Source: Torymus aiolomorphi (taxonomy: Eukaryota; Arthropoda; Insecta; Hymenoptera; Torymidae). From it: DNA of 64,000 bases. The translations under genes were made by a program, and so were the position numbers. Numbering within the stretch: the stretch's first letter is position 1; each line of letters begins with the position of its first letter. Positions 48,756 to 58,308 of the stretch are shown here, piece after piece. The stretch lies in NCBI GenBank assembly GCA_036365515.1, contig CM070874.1, forward strand, positions 171,543,797 to 171,607,796, in the 5' to 3' direction. The notes under the pieces were generated by a model that worked only from the letters and a program-made list of their open reading frames with translations, was not told the origin of the DNA and searched no databases.

Positions 48756-49283
48756 CTATTTCGGGCCGAAGATGTCGTTAATATTTCTAAACGTGGGCTT
48801 CTTCCTCTTCTTGTTGACTCTCCCGCTTTTTCTTGCAGTTGTTCGTCCCTTCTTCTTCTTCTCTTTCTTTTTGTTCTCGGTGATGCGAACTGAACCGCTT
48901 GTCTTCCTCAACTGACGTTTTCGTCTGTGAGCAGGCATCTTATAACCCGAGCCTTTCATCATCTCAGATATTTTTTCGGCTGCTTTTCTCTTCAAGTTTT
49001 TTCTAGATTCTTTGGTTCTGATCTTCACTGCTTCTTTGAAATTGACACCGTTATTCGCCACGTCATCGAAAATATTTAACCCCGCTCGTATGGTTTCTTT
49101 TCCTACAGCTTTCGCTCCACTGGAGATGTAAGGCATCATTTTTCGAAACAGACCGCCTAACCATGCTCCCACTCCTCGCCCTCTTTGATAAGTAGAGCCA
49201 GCGAAAACTCTCCTAACACCACCACCACCACCACCACCACCCCCGACTTGCTCGTCGTCGTAGCATTGAATGTAGTAACTCAT
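48756..49283 (-). CDS. Basic virion-associated protein (adenovirus core/pX-like type)
   Basis: 175 aa, ATG at 49283. Residues 13-21 are a run of Gly encoded by a trinucleotide repeat. Residues ~36-75 read GAWLGGLFRKMMPYISSGAK and AVGKETIRAGLNIFDDVANN, an amphipathic region that I recognise as recurring in Polinton/adintovirus genomes between the two capsid genes. The C-terminal half is strongly basic (RKNLKRKAAEKI, then RRKRQLRK and a Lys-rich run), suggesting nucleic-acid binding in the virion. Likeness to adenovirus minor core proteins has been proposed for such proteins; here it is by position and composition. Confidence 0.75.
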   Translation of the reverse strand: MSYYIQCYDDEQVGGGGGGGGGVRRVFAGSTYQRGRGVGAWLGGLFRKMMPYISSGAKAVGKETIRAGLNIFDDVANNGVNFKEAVKIRTKESRKNLKRKAAEKISEMMKGSGYKMPAHRRKRQLRKTSGSVRITENKKKEKKKKGRTTARKSGRVNKKRKKPTFRNINDIFGPK

Positions 49284-49298
49284 ATTGGCTATAATTTA

Positions 49299-50099
49299 TT
49301 ATCGGTTGCGTTTGAAATGTAGCGTAACCGTCAACGTACCATACTCGAATGGTATAGGTTGGCCATGCTGATCCCTTATATCTATGACTATATTGTCGAA
49401 ATTGTGATAAAGTAACGGAATGTAATGTATCGGAGCAAAACGCTGCACGTAGTTACAACCAAATTTGTAATTTGGATCTGTGACTGAAACTATACGTAGA
49501 AGAGATGCTTGAGTGTCCCCGACTGTGTATGGTTCGCAAATGTCCGTGTAAACGTACATTTGATCAGGGACAGCGCGAGACAATGAAGCAGGTCTAACAC
49601 CCACAATATCTCTGGTGCCCTCGTTGACGGTCGTGAACATTCCTTTGGTCACGAAATTTTCAATACCAAAAATACGACAAATTTTATCATTGAATTCCGT
49701 CACGTGAAACTCTTCACAATGACATGTTCGCTTTATGACGTAATATCCTAAGCGGCTTTTCATCGGTTCCAGCACTTGATGCTGATATACGTCGTTCGAT
49801 TTATTTATCTCGTCAGCTAGCTGTTCTATAGTTTTATAAATACCGTCGGGAAAGTGGCAAACGTCTTTTCTTACTAACTTACCCCTGTCGTAGGAACAAA
49901 ACGAATAAGAAGCTTCAGTATTTTGTACGTGATTTATAGTACAAGGCACGTAAATTTCAGTTAGACCTACGAGCCATTCACCGTGCAGCCTAATCTCGCG
50001 CTGTAAATGCGTGGTGAAGCAAGTTGTAGTATTATCGCTGAAATACATCATACTGCTATTACTCGGTAACACCATGTAAAATTCATCTTGGCTCTCCAT
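49299..50099 (-). CDS. Penton-like minor capsid protein (single jelly roll)
   Basis: 266 aa, intact, ATG at 50099. N-terminal stations are FYMVLPSNSSMMYFSDNTTT, CFTTHLQREIRLHGEWLVGL and TEIYVPCTINH, the recognisable start of Polinton minor capsid proteins. The C-terminus ends IPFEYGTLTVTLHFKR, a typical last beta strand. Minor capsid proteins of this family form the pentameric vertices of the capsid. The gene lies between the basic virion protein and the integrase and appears undamaged. Confidence 0.9.
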   Translation of the reverse strand: MESQDEFYMVLPSNSSMMYFSDNTTTCFTTHLQREIRLHGEWLVGLTEIYVPCTINHVQNTEASYSFCSYDRGKLVRKDVCHFPDGIYKTIEQLADEINKSNDVYQHQVLEPMKSRLGYYVIKRTCHCEEFHVTEFNDKICRIFGIENFVTKGMFTTVNEGTRDIVGVRPASLSRAVPDQMYVYTDICEPYTVGDTQASLLRIVSVTDPNYKFGCNYVQRFAPIHYIPLLYHNFDNIVIDIRDQHGQPIPFEYGTLTVTLHFKRNR

Positions 50100-50115
50100 T
50101 TCTTTTTTTTCTTTT

Positions 50116-51235
50116 TCAGATACTATCGAGATCGCTCGCCTTTATCCAAGAGTTGAATTTGTCAGGGTATCCTAACCACTTGACTAGTAGTTGCTTATTT
50201 ACCCCTCGTCCGCGCGTTCGAACTATGCGCTCCACTTTAAATGTTTGATGGTTTGTGATGCGTTCTCGGCCAACCAATACAAGTTCTTCCGTGTAAAAAA
50301 ATCCGTCGATAATTTCACCGTTTAAGTCTTCGAGAACGTACGTGTAGATATTCTGTCGTCGCGACACCCTTTTTATCTTGAACACTTCCTCGCTGAAATT
50401 TTTTTCATAACCGCGCTCGAAGGTATTTTTAGTCCGACTGATTCGAACGAAGTCCCCACCTTGAATTTAGGTATCGCTTGGTGAGCCCTCTTGCGGTCGT
50501 TTCTCTGCACTGCGCTTTGTCGAAGAGCACGCTTTTGCAAATTTTCACGGGCTTTCGCTGCGTTGTACAGATTTACCTCTGATGGTTTCATTTTTGTTCC
50601 ACTGTGCAATGTGTGGTTGTAAGCGTATATAATTTTTTGTACTACGTCAACATACCTTTTTGTATTTTTGTGCGAGAAATAACGCCACATACGCTCTCGT
50701 ATTGTTCTGTTGAGTCTCTCGACTACAGCCGCTTTGATACCGGGATTTCGCGCTACTCTAAATTGTATGTCATATTTTTTAGAAGGCTTTGAAAAGCTGA
50801 CCCGACAAATTCTTTGCCACGGTCCGATTGTAAACACACCGGTACTCGTGGGCTTGCTCTGTCTAGAATTTTTTCGAACGCGCCGGCAATGTTGCGCGCT
50901 GTTTTATCGCGCAATGGTTCGACCCACGCATACTTGCTGAGCACATCCACAATAACGAGAATATAGCAGAAGCCGTCGTTGTAGTCTTTTATCGAGGTTA
51001 ACTGTAGTAAATCACACTCCCACACATCGTCCACGTTGGTGACGTTGTAGCGCAGTCGCGGAAATTTTCGCTTTATAGGATGATGAAGCGTGTAAGCGTC
51101 TTGATTACTGAGCCATGCGTATATTCTAACCTTCTCGTTGGGCTTACCTTTCTTTTTATTTACACGCACAAGATTACGCGCACCCGCGTAGCCTGCCTCG
51201 TGCGAGAGATCGTAATATTGTTTCTCGTACGCCAT
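50116..51235 (-). pseudogene. Retroviral-type integrase with C-terminal chromodomain, frameshifted
   Basis: Three frames make up the gene. Minus 51235-50753 has the zinc-less N-terminal part, catalytic Asp75 in VWECDLLQLT and Asp138 in CLQSDRGKEF. Minus 50837-50373 has the catalytic Glu40 in AAVVERLNRTIRERMW. Minus 50385-50116 ends with a chromodomain (KVERIVRTRG, LLVKWLGYPDKFNSWI). The shifts are near 50790 and 50400-50440. The complete DDE set plus chromodomain is the Polinton integrase arrangement; the chromodomain probably guides insertion to chromatin. As it stands the gene cannot give one protein. Confidence 0.9.
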
Positions 51236-51280
51236 GTCTGCCCGCGTGCATGTGTGCGTGTGTTTGTGCGCGTGTGGCTT

Positions 51281-52051
51281 TTATATTTGGAATCGTAACC
51301 ACTTTTTTTTACTTTGTTCGGCCTTTCTTCTTCTCGTAAGCACGGGAGAGGGCTCTGCATTAGGGTCTTCCTTATTCAGTCGTCGTTTGGCCGTATTTAA
51401 AGGCGCCGTGAGTACTCTGCCAATTTTTAAAACTTCGCTGTTACCTATTAAATTTGTCGGAGTATCGGAAGTTTTAACAAATTTAGAAAACTCCATGCGT
51501 CCAACTGGAGCTTCCTCGTCGTCATTTTTTCCCCTTCTTCTTCTAATCACATCGTTCAGTAATTCTATAATATTTGAACGCTCTACCGTGCGGCCATCTA
51601 TACTCACTGTACCGGCATTACTCCACTTAAGACGTTCGGGTGCTACTGTTTTCCAATGACGCAACAAGAGACGCACCTTGCGCTGATACGCCTTGGGTAC
51701 ACCATCGATAATGGCTTCTTCGGTGAGGGGTGCTAGTGTCTCGTCAATTTCGTCGATTTCTCGTAGTGCATCGCTGCTGCTGCTGCGCTCGCTTTCACGG
51801 AAAAAGAGATAACGTCGCAAAACTTGTAAGTAATTTAGACATTTTTCGTGAACGTCCTTCAGCCCTTTTTTCGAGTGAAGAATATCGAACATTTCGGCGT
51901 CTAATCTGGACAAATTGTCACCGGGAGTTTGCATAGAATTTTCGCCGGAGAATTCGCTCGGGGCAATTATTTTTGTTGATTCAGCGGGTGTAGACTGCGC
52001 GCGTTCGATTGCATCTTCGGGCACGATTACCATTTTACGAGCACGTTCCAT
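51281..52051 (-). CDS. 256-aa conserved Polinton protein, unknown function
   Basis: ATG at 52051. Residues ~48-80 (LSRLDAEMFDILHSKKGL, then YLQVLRRYLFF) form a helical block. Residues ~140-165 (WSNAGTVSIDGRTVERSNII, ELLNDVIRR) resemble a 'Trp, Gly, DG, SNIxxLxxD' box seen in hypothetical proteins of other Polintons as I know them. The C-terminus is basic (RRLNKEDP, LTRRRKAEQSKKKW), compatible with a nuclear or DNA-binding role. Intact. The function is not known. Confidence 0.75.
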   Translation of the reverse strand: MERARKMVIVPEDAIERAQSTPAESTKIIAPSEFSGENSMQTPGDNLSRLDAEMFDILHSKKGLKDVHEKCLNYLQVLRRYLFFRESERSSSSDALREIDEIDETLAPLTEEAIIDGVPKAYQRKVRLLLRHWKTVAPERLKWSNAGTVSIDGRTVERSNIIELLNDVIRRRRGKNDDEEAPVGRMEFSKFVKTSDTPTNLIGNSEVLKIGRVLTAPLNTAKRRLNKEDPNAEPSPVLTRRRKAEQSKKKWLRFQI

Positions 52052-52065
52052 ACTGCTTCTCCTAT

Positions 52066-52482
52066 TTACTGCTGCTTTCCTCCTCCTCCTCCTCCTCCTC
52101 CTCCTCCTCCAAATAGTTTAGATATGAGCGCACCTACGATGGGCGCTAGAAGAGCTGGCAAAAAAGATCCTCCGTTCTGTACTATTGCGCGTTTTTTAGT
52201 TTTCCAACTTGATGACTTTCGATTTATTAATCTGCGCAATACGATCTTGTGCTTATTCAGCTGTTTCTTCTCCGAATCTCTTAATTTCACTACGCCATGT
52301 AAAACGTTTAATGCGCACTCGCATATGCACTTGACGAGCGATTTATCAGCCGTGCGAAGTATGGCCGAACGCTGTTTGTCGTCGCAGTGTGAGAGAGCTC
52401 CCAAAACCGCCAAATGTTTTTTGGAAAAATGTTTAGTACAAGGCGAACAGCGTCTAGAATTCATCCGTGTTGCTCCTGCCAT
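52066..52482 (-). CDS. 138-aa conserved Polinton protein with hydrophobic C-terminus
   Basis: ATG at 52482. Residues ~24-65 carry LAVLGALSHCDDKQRSAIL and LVKCICECALNVLHGVV, a helical Cys-containing block I know from many Polinton-type hypothetical proteins. A basic middle (KKQLNKHKIVLRRL) leads to a hydrophobic segment FLPALLAPIVGALISKLF (residues ~106-123) that could insert in membrane or bind capsid, followed by a run of eleven Gly from a GGN repeat. The gene ends 15 nt upstream of the next gene's start. The function is unknown. Confidence 0.75.
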   Translation of the reverse strand: MAGATRMNSRRCSPCTKHFSKKHLAVLGALSHCDDKQRSAILRTADKSLVKCICECALNVLHGVVKLRDSEKKQLNKHKIVLRRLINRKSSSWKTKKRAIVQNGGSFLPALLAPIVGALISKLFGGGGGGGGGGGKQQ

Positions 52483-52573
52483 TGTTATCTCTTGACTGAG
52501 TTAAAGGCTCGCGCATCTGATGTATCTATTTCTTTTTTCTTCACTCCCCTCTCCTTCTTTCAATATAATTAGA

Positions 52574-53236
52574 CTATCGAAACTTTGAATATTTTGGTAC
52601 ATAAGCGTAGTGCGTTTTGTCGTCGGGAAATATGCAGGAGCGGAATCGAAATTCGTCGAGACAGTCTTGTGATAAATCGAGAAAAAGATACGTGTGTGGG
52701 GTTCGCGTGGCGTCGAGGTAGGCCTCTTGCAGAAATTTCGGATCTTCCGGATATACTTGACGCGCCAAGTGCTGTATTTGAGCGCGATCACGCGGGTTTT
52801 TATAAAGTACGAGATATTTTGTGTTCAGGCTTATATCGCGTTGCGATTTTCCTTTGTGAAAAATATTTTGCGTTATGAATATAACGCTGATATTTTTATG
52901 ATGACTACCTTTCGTAAATAGATCTAGTATAACATCGCACGAAGATTCTCGCATTAAATCATCCAGAATTAATAACTTTTTTTTATCGCGGTCGCAAGAA
53001 TAATCACTCACTTGAGGCAGACCCTCTCTAAATTCGATACTCGGTGCGTCACACCCGGGTCTCAACTCCGTGCGGTAGGCTTCTTGCCACTCGGCGTAAT
53101 AAAAGAGTATGCGATCAAAGCATACGTTACAGATTTTCGGTAAATTAATAAGAAACTTTTTGACGAACTGAGTTTTTCCACACCCGGTAGGTCCGCACAC
53201 ACAACACGTAAATGGATGTTTCCAACGCGTATCCAT
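52574..53236 (-). CDS. Packaging ATPase (FtsK/HerA-like, A32 type)
   Basis: The open frame extends to 53368, but its first 44 residues are encoded by GC-rich Ala/Arg repeats, so the ATG at 53236 (or 53242) just before DTRWKHPFTC is the better start. Walker A is VCGPTGCGKTQF and Walker B is KKLLILDDLM; a sensor-like FITQNIF follows. This is the genome-packaging ATPase of Polintons and relatives, which moves DNA into the capsid. The ORF is intact to the stop at 52574. It is the last gene before the retrotransposon insertions at 53.5 kb. Confidence 0.92.
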   Translation of the reverse strand: MDTRWKHPFTCCVCGPTGCGKTQFVKKFLINLPKICNVCFDRILFYYAEWQEAYRTELRPGCDAPSIEFREGLPQVSDYSCDRDKKKLLILDDLMRESSCDVILDLFTKGSHHKNISVIFITQNIFHKGKSQRDISLNTKYLVLYKNPRDRAQIQHLARQVYPEDPKFLQEAYLDATRTPHTYLFLDLSQDCLDEFRFRSCIFPDDKTHYAYVPKYSKFR

Positions 53237-53518
53237 TTTCATGAATGACAACAAAACCGAATTTGCTCGTGCTTTTATAGCGATAACACATTTTTTTTTC
53301 AGCGTGAAAAAAACCAACGATCCCCGGGCGGCGGCGGCGGCGGCGGCGCGGCGCGGCGCGGTGCTCATCAGCTGATATGCACCGCGTACCGGGGCGCTTG
53401 TACAAGCTTGTACTTCGCGCGGTATAAGCTGATATTCGCTGCTTTAAGAAGCGAATACTTTGCACGCGCGCGCATATCAGCTGCTACAGCGCGCGAGGCC
53501 TCGCGTGTGGACAAGAGA

Positions 53519-53519
<1 letters not shown>

Positions 53520-53572
<53 letters not shown>

Positions 53573-53580
53573 TAGATAGA
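53520..53580. repeat. (GA)n/(GATA)n microsatellite
   Basis: A GCGCGC lead-in, then about 20 GA units and four GATA units, abutting the 3' end of non-LTR copy B. Confidence 0.95.
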
Positions 53581-54027
53581 TACGATTTATTTGCCTTCGC
53601 GGCAAAATAATTAATACAGAATTTATACAGTGTATAACTTAAAATAAAATACAGTAAAATAAGATATAATAAAAATATATAAAAATAAAAGTAATACAAC
53701 CTGATACAAATATATAAATTATACATAAAAATATGTTTGTCTACGAGGACCTTCAATTACGATAAAAAAATAATAAAAAAATAATAAAAAAGAACCATAT
53801 GATAAAATAAAAATAAAATACATAAAAATCATTAAAAATCACGAGGACCCTTCATTAAGACAAAATAAATAAATAAAACTAGAGAAAATATCACAGCTGG
53901 TACTATACGCTAAAAGGAAAATAATTACAGTTATACATTAACCATTTCATAAAATATCACAGTAAGGTATCACAGCCGCTTAGTCAAAAAATCACAGATC
54001 AAAGTTAATCCGCAGTCTAATACTAAA

Positions 54028-55758
54028 CTAGATAAAGGTCCCCGCACTGGCAGCTCTAAGCATCCTTATAGAGAGGCTAGGCGTCGAGATCAAGCAGGTG
54101 TTGGCGCACAGCCCTCTTGAATGATGAAAGTGATGGAAGGTAGCGCAGGGAGGGGGGGGGGAGTTCCAAAAGCGGGCACCCTGAGCCAGAAACGCTCTAT
54201 CACCCGTCTTATAGTTCAAGGCAGGGAAAGCAAGCTCCGGCTGCACTCCCCTGCTTGTTGGCCTAGGCTTGTGCACCGTAAAAAAGGCAGCCAAGTATCT
54301 GGGCTCACGCATCTGAATTATTTTATATAGTAGCAGGGCTGCGAAGTAGAATCTGCGTGAGTCCATACGGAGCCAGCCCAGACGTCTCAAGCAGGGGGTG
54401 ATATGCTCATCCCTCCTAGCCCCAGTAACGTACCTCACACATGAATTGCTCAATCTTTGCACTCTCGCTCGCTGTTCGTCAGACGCGTCCAAGTAGACCA
54501 CCGTACAGTAGTCAAGGTGGGGTTGAACTAGGGACTCGACTAATCTTTTGCGGAGAATCTCGGTGGTACACGCCCTAATAAACCGCAAACTGTATAGGGC
54601 TTTATTGACTTTCTTTGTGAGTTGGTCAATGTGCGGTTTCCATGTTAATTTACTATCCAGTGTAACACCGAGACTCGCAACTTCGCTACTGAACGGGATG
54701 CGTTCTCCAGGCCGCACACCAATACCTGGCAGATCTAATGAGTTTATATGATTAACTCCTACCCTGGAGCCGAATACAATGGCTTTGGTCTTACCAGCAT
54801 TGAGGTGCAGGCCCGAGTTCGCCGCCCATTCAGCCACCATTTGCGCCGCATGGGACAGCCGATCAATACCCTCCAGAATTTCGTCTTTTGTCGTGTGTAA
54901 GTAGATTTGAAGGTCATCTGCGTAAAATATATGTCTGATAGTATTACCGTCAAGTACGTCACGTAAGTCGTTAACGTAGAGACAAAAAAGCAGTGGACCC
55001 AGGACAGATCCCTGTGGAACTCCCAGATTGGTTTCTAACCAGTCAGAGTTACCTTTGCTATTTGAGGTGACTATCTGGGTACGTCCTTTCAGATATGATT
55101 GAATCCACAGGAGAGCTGCCCTGGAGAACCCCAGCCGACAGAGCTTACGCAGAAGCGCTGTTGGTGAGATGGTGTCGAAGGCTTTGCTGAATTCGAACAG
55201 TAGCAGTAACGTCAGTTGTCTATTGTCGATGCCTATACGTATATCGTCGGTTAGCTTGAGAAGTGCCGTCTGCGTGCTGTGGTGCTTGCGAAATCCGGCC
55301 TGGAGGGGGTCAAGTAAGTTATTGCTATTAAGATACTCCGTGATTTGGTTGTGGGCAATTTTTTCAAGCTCCTTAGAAAGAAAGCAGAGTAGTGCTATAG
55401 GACGAAAGTCCGAGACTGTAGACGGCGATGCAATTTTCTTGAGTGCAATTACCTGTGCCTGCTTCCAGGAGCCCGGAAAAATTCCCTGAGCGAAGGAGGA
55501 GTTGAAAATTCTGACCAAGTAGTCACCAATGACAGGGAGAGCCTTCACGACCACCTCCCGAGGAATTCCGTCCACCCCTTTTGCCTGTGAGGAGAAGTGA
55601 GAAATTGCAAGAATTACATCACTCAGTGTAACCTGTTTAAAGGAAAAGCCCTCCTCACTTGTTAGTAAAATAGTGTCCATAGCTTCTTCTATGTTTTCAA
55701 GGGGGACACGGAGATTCCAGCGAAGTGAGCGTTTAACTCTCCCGGCGTGAAGCCGCAA
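54028..55758 (-). pseudogene. Reverse transcriptase of non-LTR copy B
   Basis: A 576-codon frame with all RT stations: SDFRPIALLCFLSKELEKI, LQAGFRKHHSTQTALLKL, FSKAFDTISPTALLRKL, LGVPQGSVLGPLLF and the catalytic FYADDLQIY. A C-terminal region with LVQPHLDYCTVVYLDAS follows. Its start is not an initiation site: a frameshift at about 55700, at a five-G run, separates it from the endonuclease/linker frame. A longer G run at 54150-54161 shifts the true C-terminus. Both lie in homopolymers and may be assembly errors. Confidence 0.88.
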
Positions 55759-56362
55759 AGGTCCTCCTCTTTTCGCTTTGGAATAAGGCCGAGTTTACGC
55801 ATTTCCTTCCATATATCCTTGTTAGCATCAAGAGCGTCTGAGAGATGTTTGTGAAGGAAGGAGTTACGCTCTTGAGCAAAGCGTGAGTCGACCTCATTGC
55901 TGAGCCGAAGAAACTCATCGAACACCGCCGCTCGCCCAGTGCGTTTGTAACGCCTATGGGCCGCATTACGTTTGTTGATTAGTTCCCTCAGCTCAGGACC
56001 AATCCAAGGAGCATTATTTCGACTGGGTTTCACAGTTTTTAAAGGCGCTAAATCGTTTATGACAGAGTTAAGGTTTGCGTTTAAGGAATCTAGTGCTCCC
56101 TCCAAATCGGATTCAATCGAATTCATGCCTACCCAATCGCAGCGCGCAAGCAATTCATTGAGAGATGAAGGGCATACGTTTTTATAATCTCTGTAGGAGA
56201 AAGACTTCCCTACTCGCGCTGGCACAAAATAGTTGATGGTAACATCAATGATAGTATACTTACCGAAACTGGGCAGGTGTTCATTCGCATAGTCAAGTAC
56301 CTCGTCGTTTTCGTCCGTGAGGATTAAGTCAATCCATTTGTGAGACGTGGGCGTGGGTGAGA
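55689..56362 (-). pseudogene. C-terminal endonuclease and linker of non-LTR copy B
   Basis: SHKWIDLILTDENDEVLDYA and GKYTIIDVTINYF are the last endonuclease stations, followed by the linker with LRLSNEVDSRFAQERN and FTPGELNAHFAGISVSP. The upstream two thirds of the endonuclease are missing. The open frame continues artificially into the neighbouring (TC)n and the 3' UTR of the next copy (to 56576), which is not part of this protein. Confidence 0.85.
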
Positions 56363-56399
56363 GAGAGAGAGAGAGAGAGATAGATAGATAGATAGATAG

Positions 56400-57125
<726 letters not shown>

Positions 57126-58300
57126 AATAAATATAACGAGGTTCCAAGATAAAATACGGAGAAGATAAGTATCTCGGTCCTCCGTATTCTATCGAACCCG
57201 TTAGGCTCTCGTTCCCGCGAATTCGTGTATCTCGAGCGTGTGTTGACATCGCTCGGACGATGTATTTGCGTTAGCTACGCGCGGGGCAGGCGCGACTTTG
57301 ACCATTGCAAAGTCGCGCAGGATTCATTTTTGAATCAGATTCTCTCGAGCTGTCAAACCGCGCGTACGCGAGTAATTTTGATCGTCCGTGAAGAAAACGG
57401 TATCGTGCGTCCTCACCGGTGCAGCGCAGCGCCAGTCCACGTACCGACCACGAAGAGCAGCGCACGTGAGCAATCCGAGCCACTCCTGGGGTCCGAAGCG
57501 TCTGTAGCTGAACGCTGGACGTTAAGACTCGGCCTGAACACTCCGAAGTCGACCGGAGGATAAGGCCTGACGCAGGAGCGGATTCGTGAGCGAGCGACGA
57601 GGGGAGTGCACTCCCCTCCTGGTAAGACTCTTCGAGTATTTTCTGCGCAGCGTTTTATTTGTATTTTCGGCTCGCTGCGACGAGCGGCCGGTGTTGCGTT
57701 CACCGGCCCAGCGAGAATAAATACATTGATCCGCCCGCGCCGTCAGCGGATCACGTCTTCTTGTCGGCGCGCAACGCGACGCGTTTATGTTGTAATAATT
57801 TAAGAATAGACCTTGTTATTGTTCTGTGAAGTAATTGAGGCTATTCTTCATTTATCGACCTTAACCTAACCTTCTCCCGGATACCGCCGCCTCCGCGGGA
57901 AAACGACTCCGCCGGTCGTTTTCATAGCTGAACTTAGCGGCCGCGCGCTTTACTCTTTGAGCGCGCGTATTTTACTCAGTGATCCATTTAGTTGGAAAGC
58001 GAAGTTCGTGTGCGATCTTCGCGTTGTTTTCAGGATTACAGAAGCAGATCCCCGGGCAAGTCATTTTAGTTTGACACCCGCGGCACCGTGTTCTAGGGCA
58101 TCGCTGGCCTGTGGCTTTTCGGGATTTTTCCCCAGCAGCCATCCTGTTACAAGGGCGCAGTTTTAGGCATTCGTATCAGAGTTGAAAAGATGTTGGTGAA
58201 GACATGATTTGAAATGAGAGAGAGAGGGAGGGACAGGGAGATAAAAATAACTACAATGAACAAGAACAATATTTACAAATAAGTCTTATTTTTTATTAAT
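57126..58300. other. GC-rich stretch without recognised gene
   Basis: Much richer in GC and CpG than its surroundings, with an AATAAATAC signal at about 57715 after a GC-rich hairpin-like segment. It could be a solo LTR or a 5' region of a lost retroelement. Ends and target duplications were not found. No coding region with a known domain. Confidence 0.4.
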
Positions 58301-58308
58301 AAAATGTT

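Larger units (their letters stand above)
53581..56362 (-). mobile_element. 5'-truncated non-LTR retrotransposon, copy B
   Basis: The 3' UTR (54027-53581) ends in GCAAATAAATCG against (TATC)n(TC)n. The RT ORF is 55758-54028, and the endonuclease remnant runs up to the truncation at 56362, where the sequence passes directly into (TC)n. No poly(A) is present. The element is the same family as copy A. It lies between the Polinton ATPase and polymerase. Confidence 0.9.

Noticed and set aside
53237..53368. Ala/Arg-rich N-terminal extension of the packaging ATPase
   Set aside because: Encoded by a GCG/CGG repeat upstream of good ATGs at 53242 and 53236; unlikely to be part of the protein.
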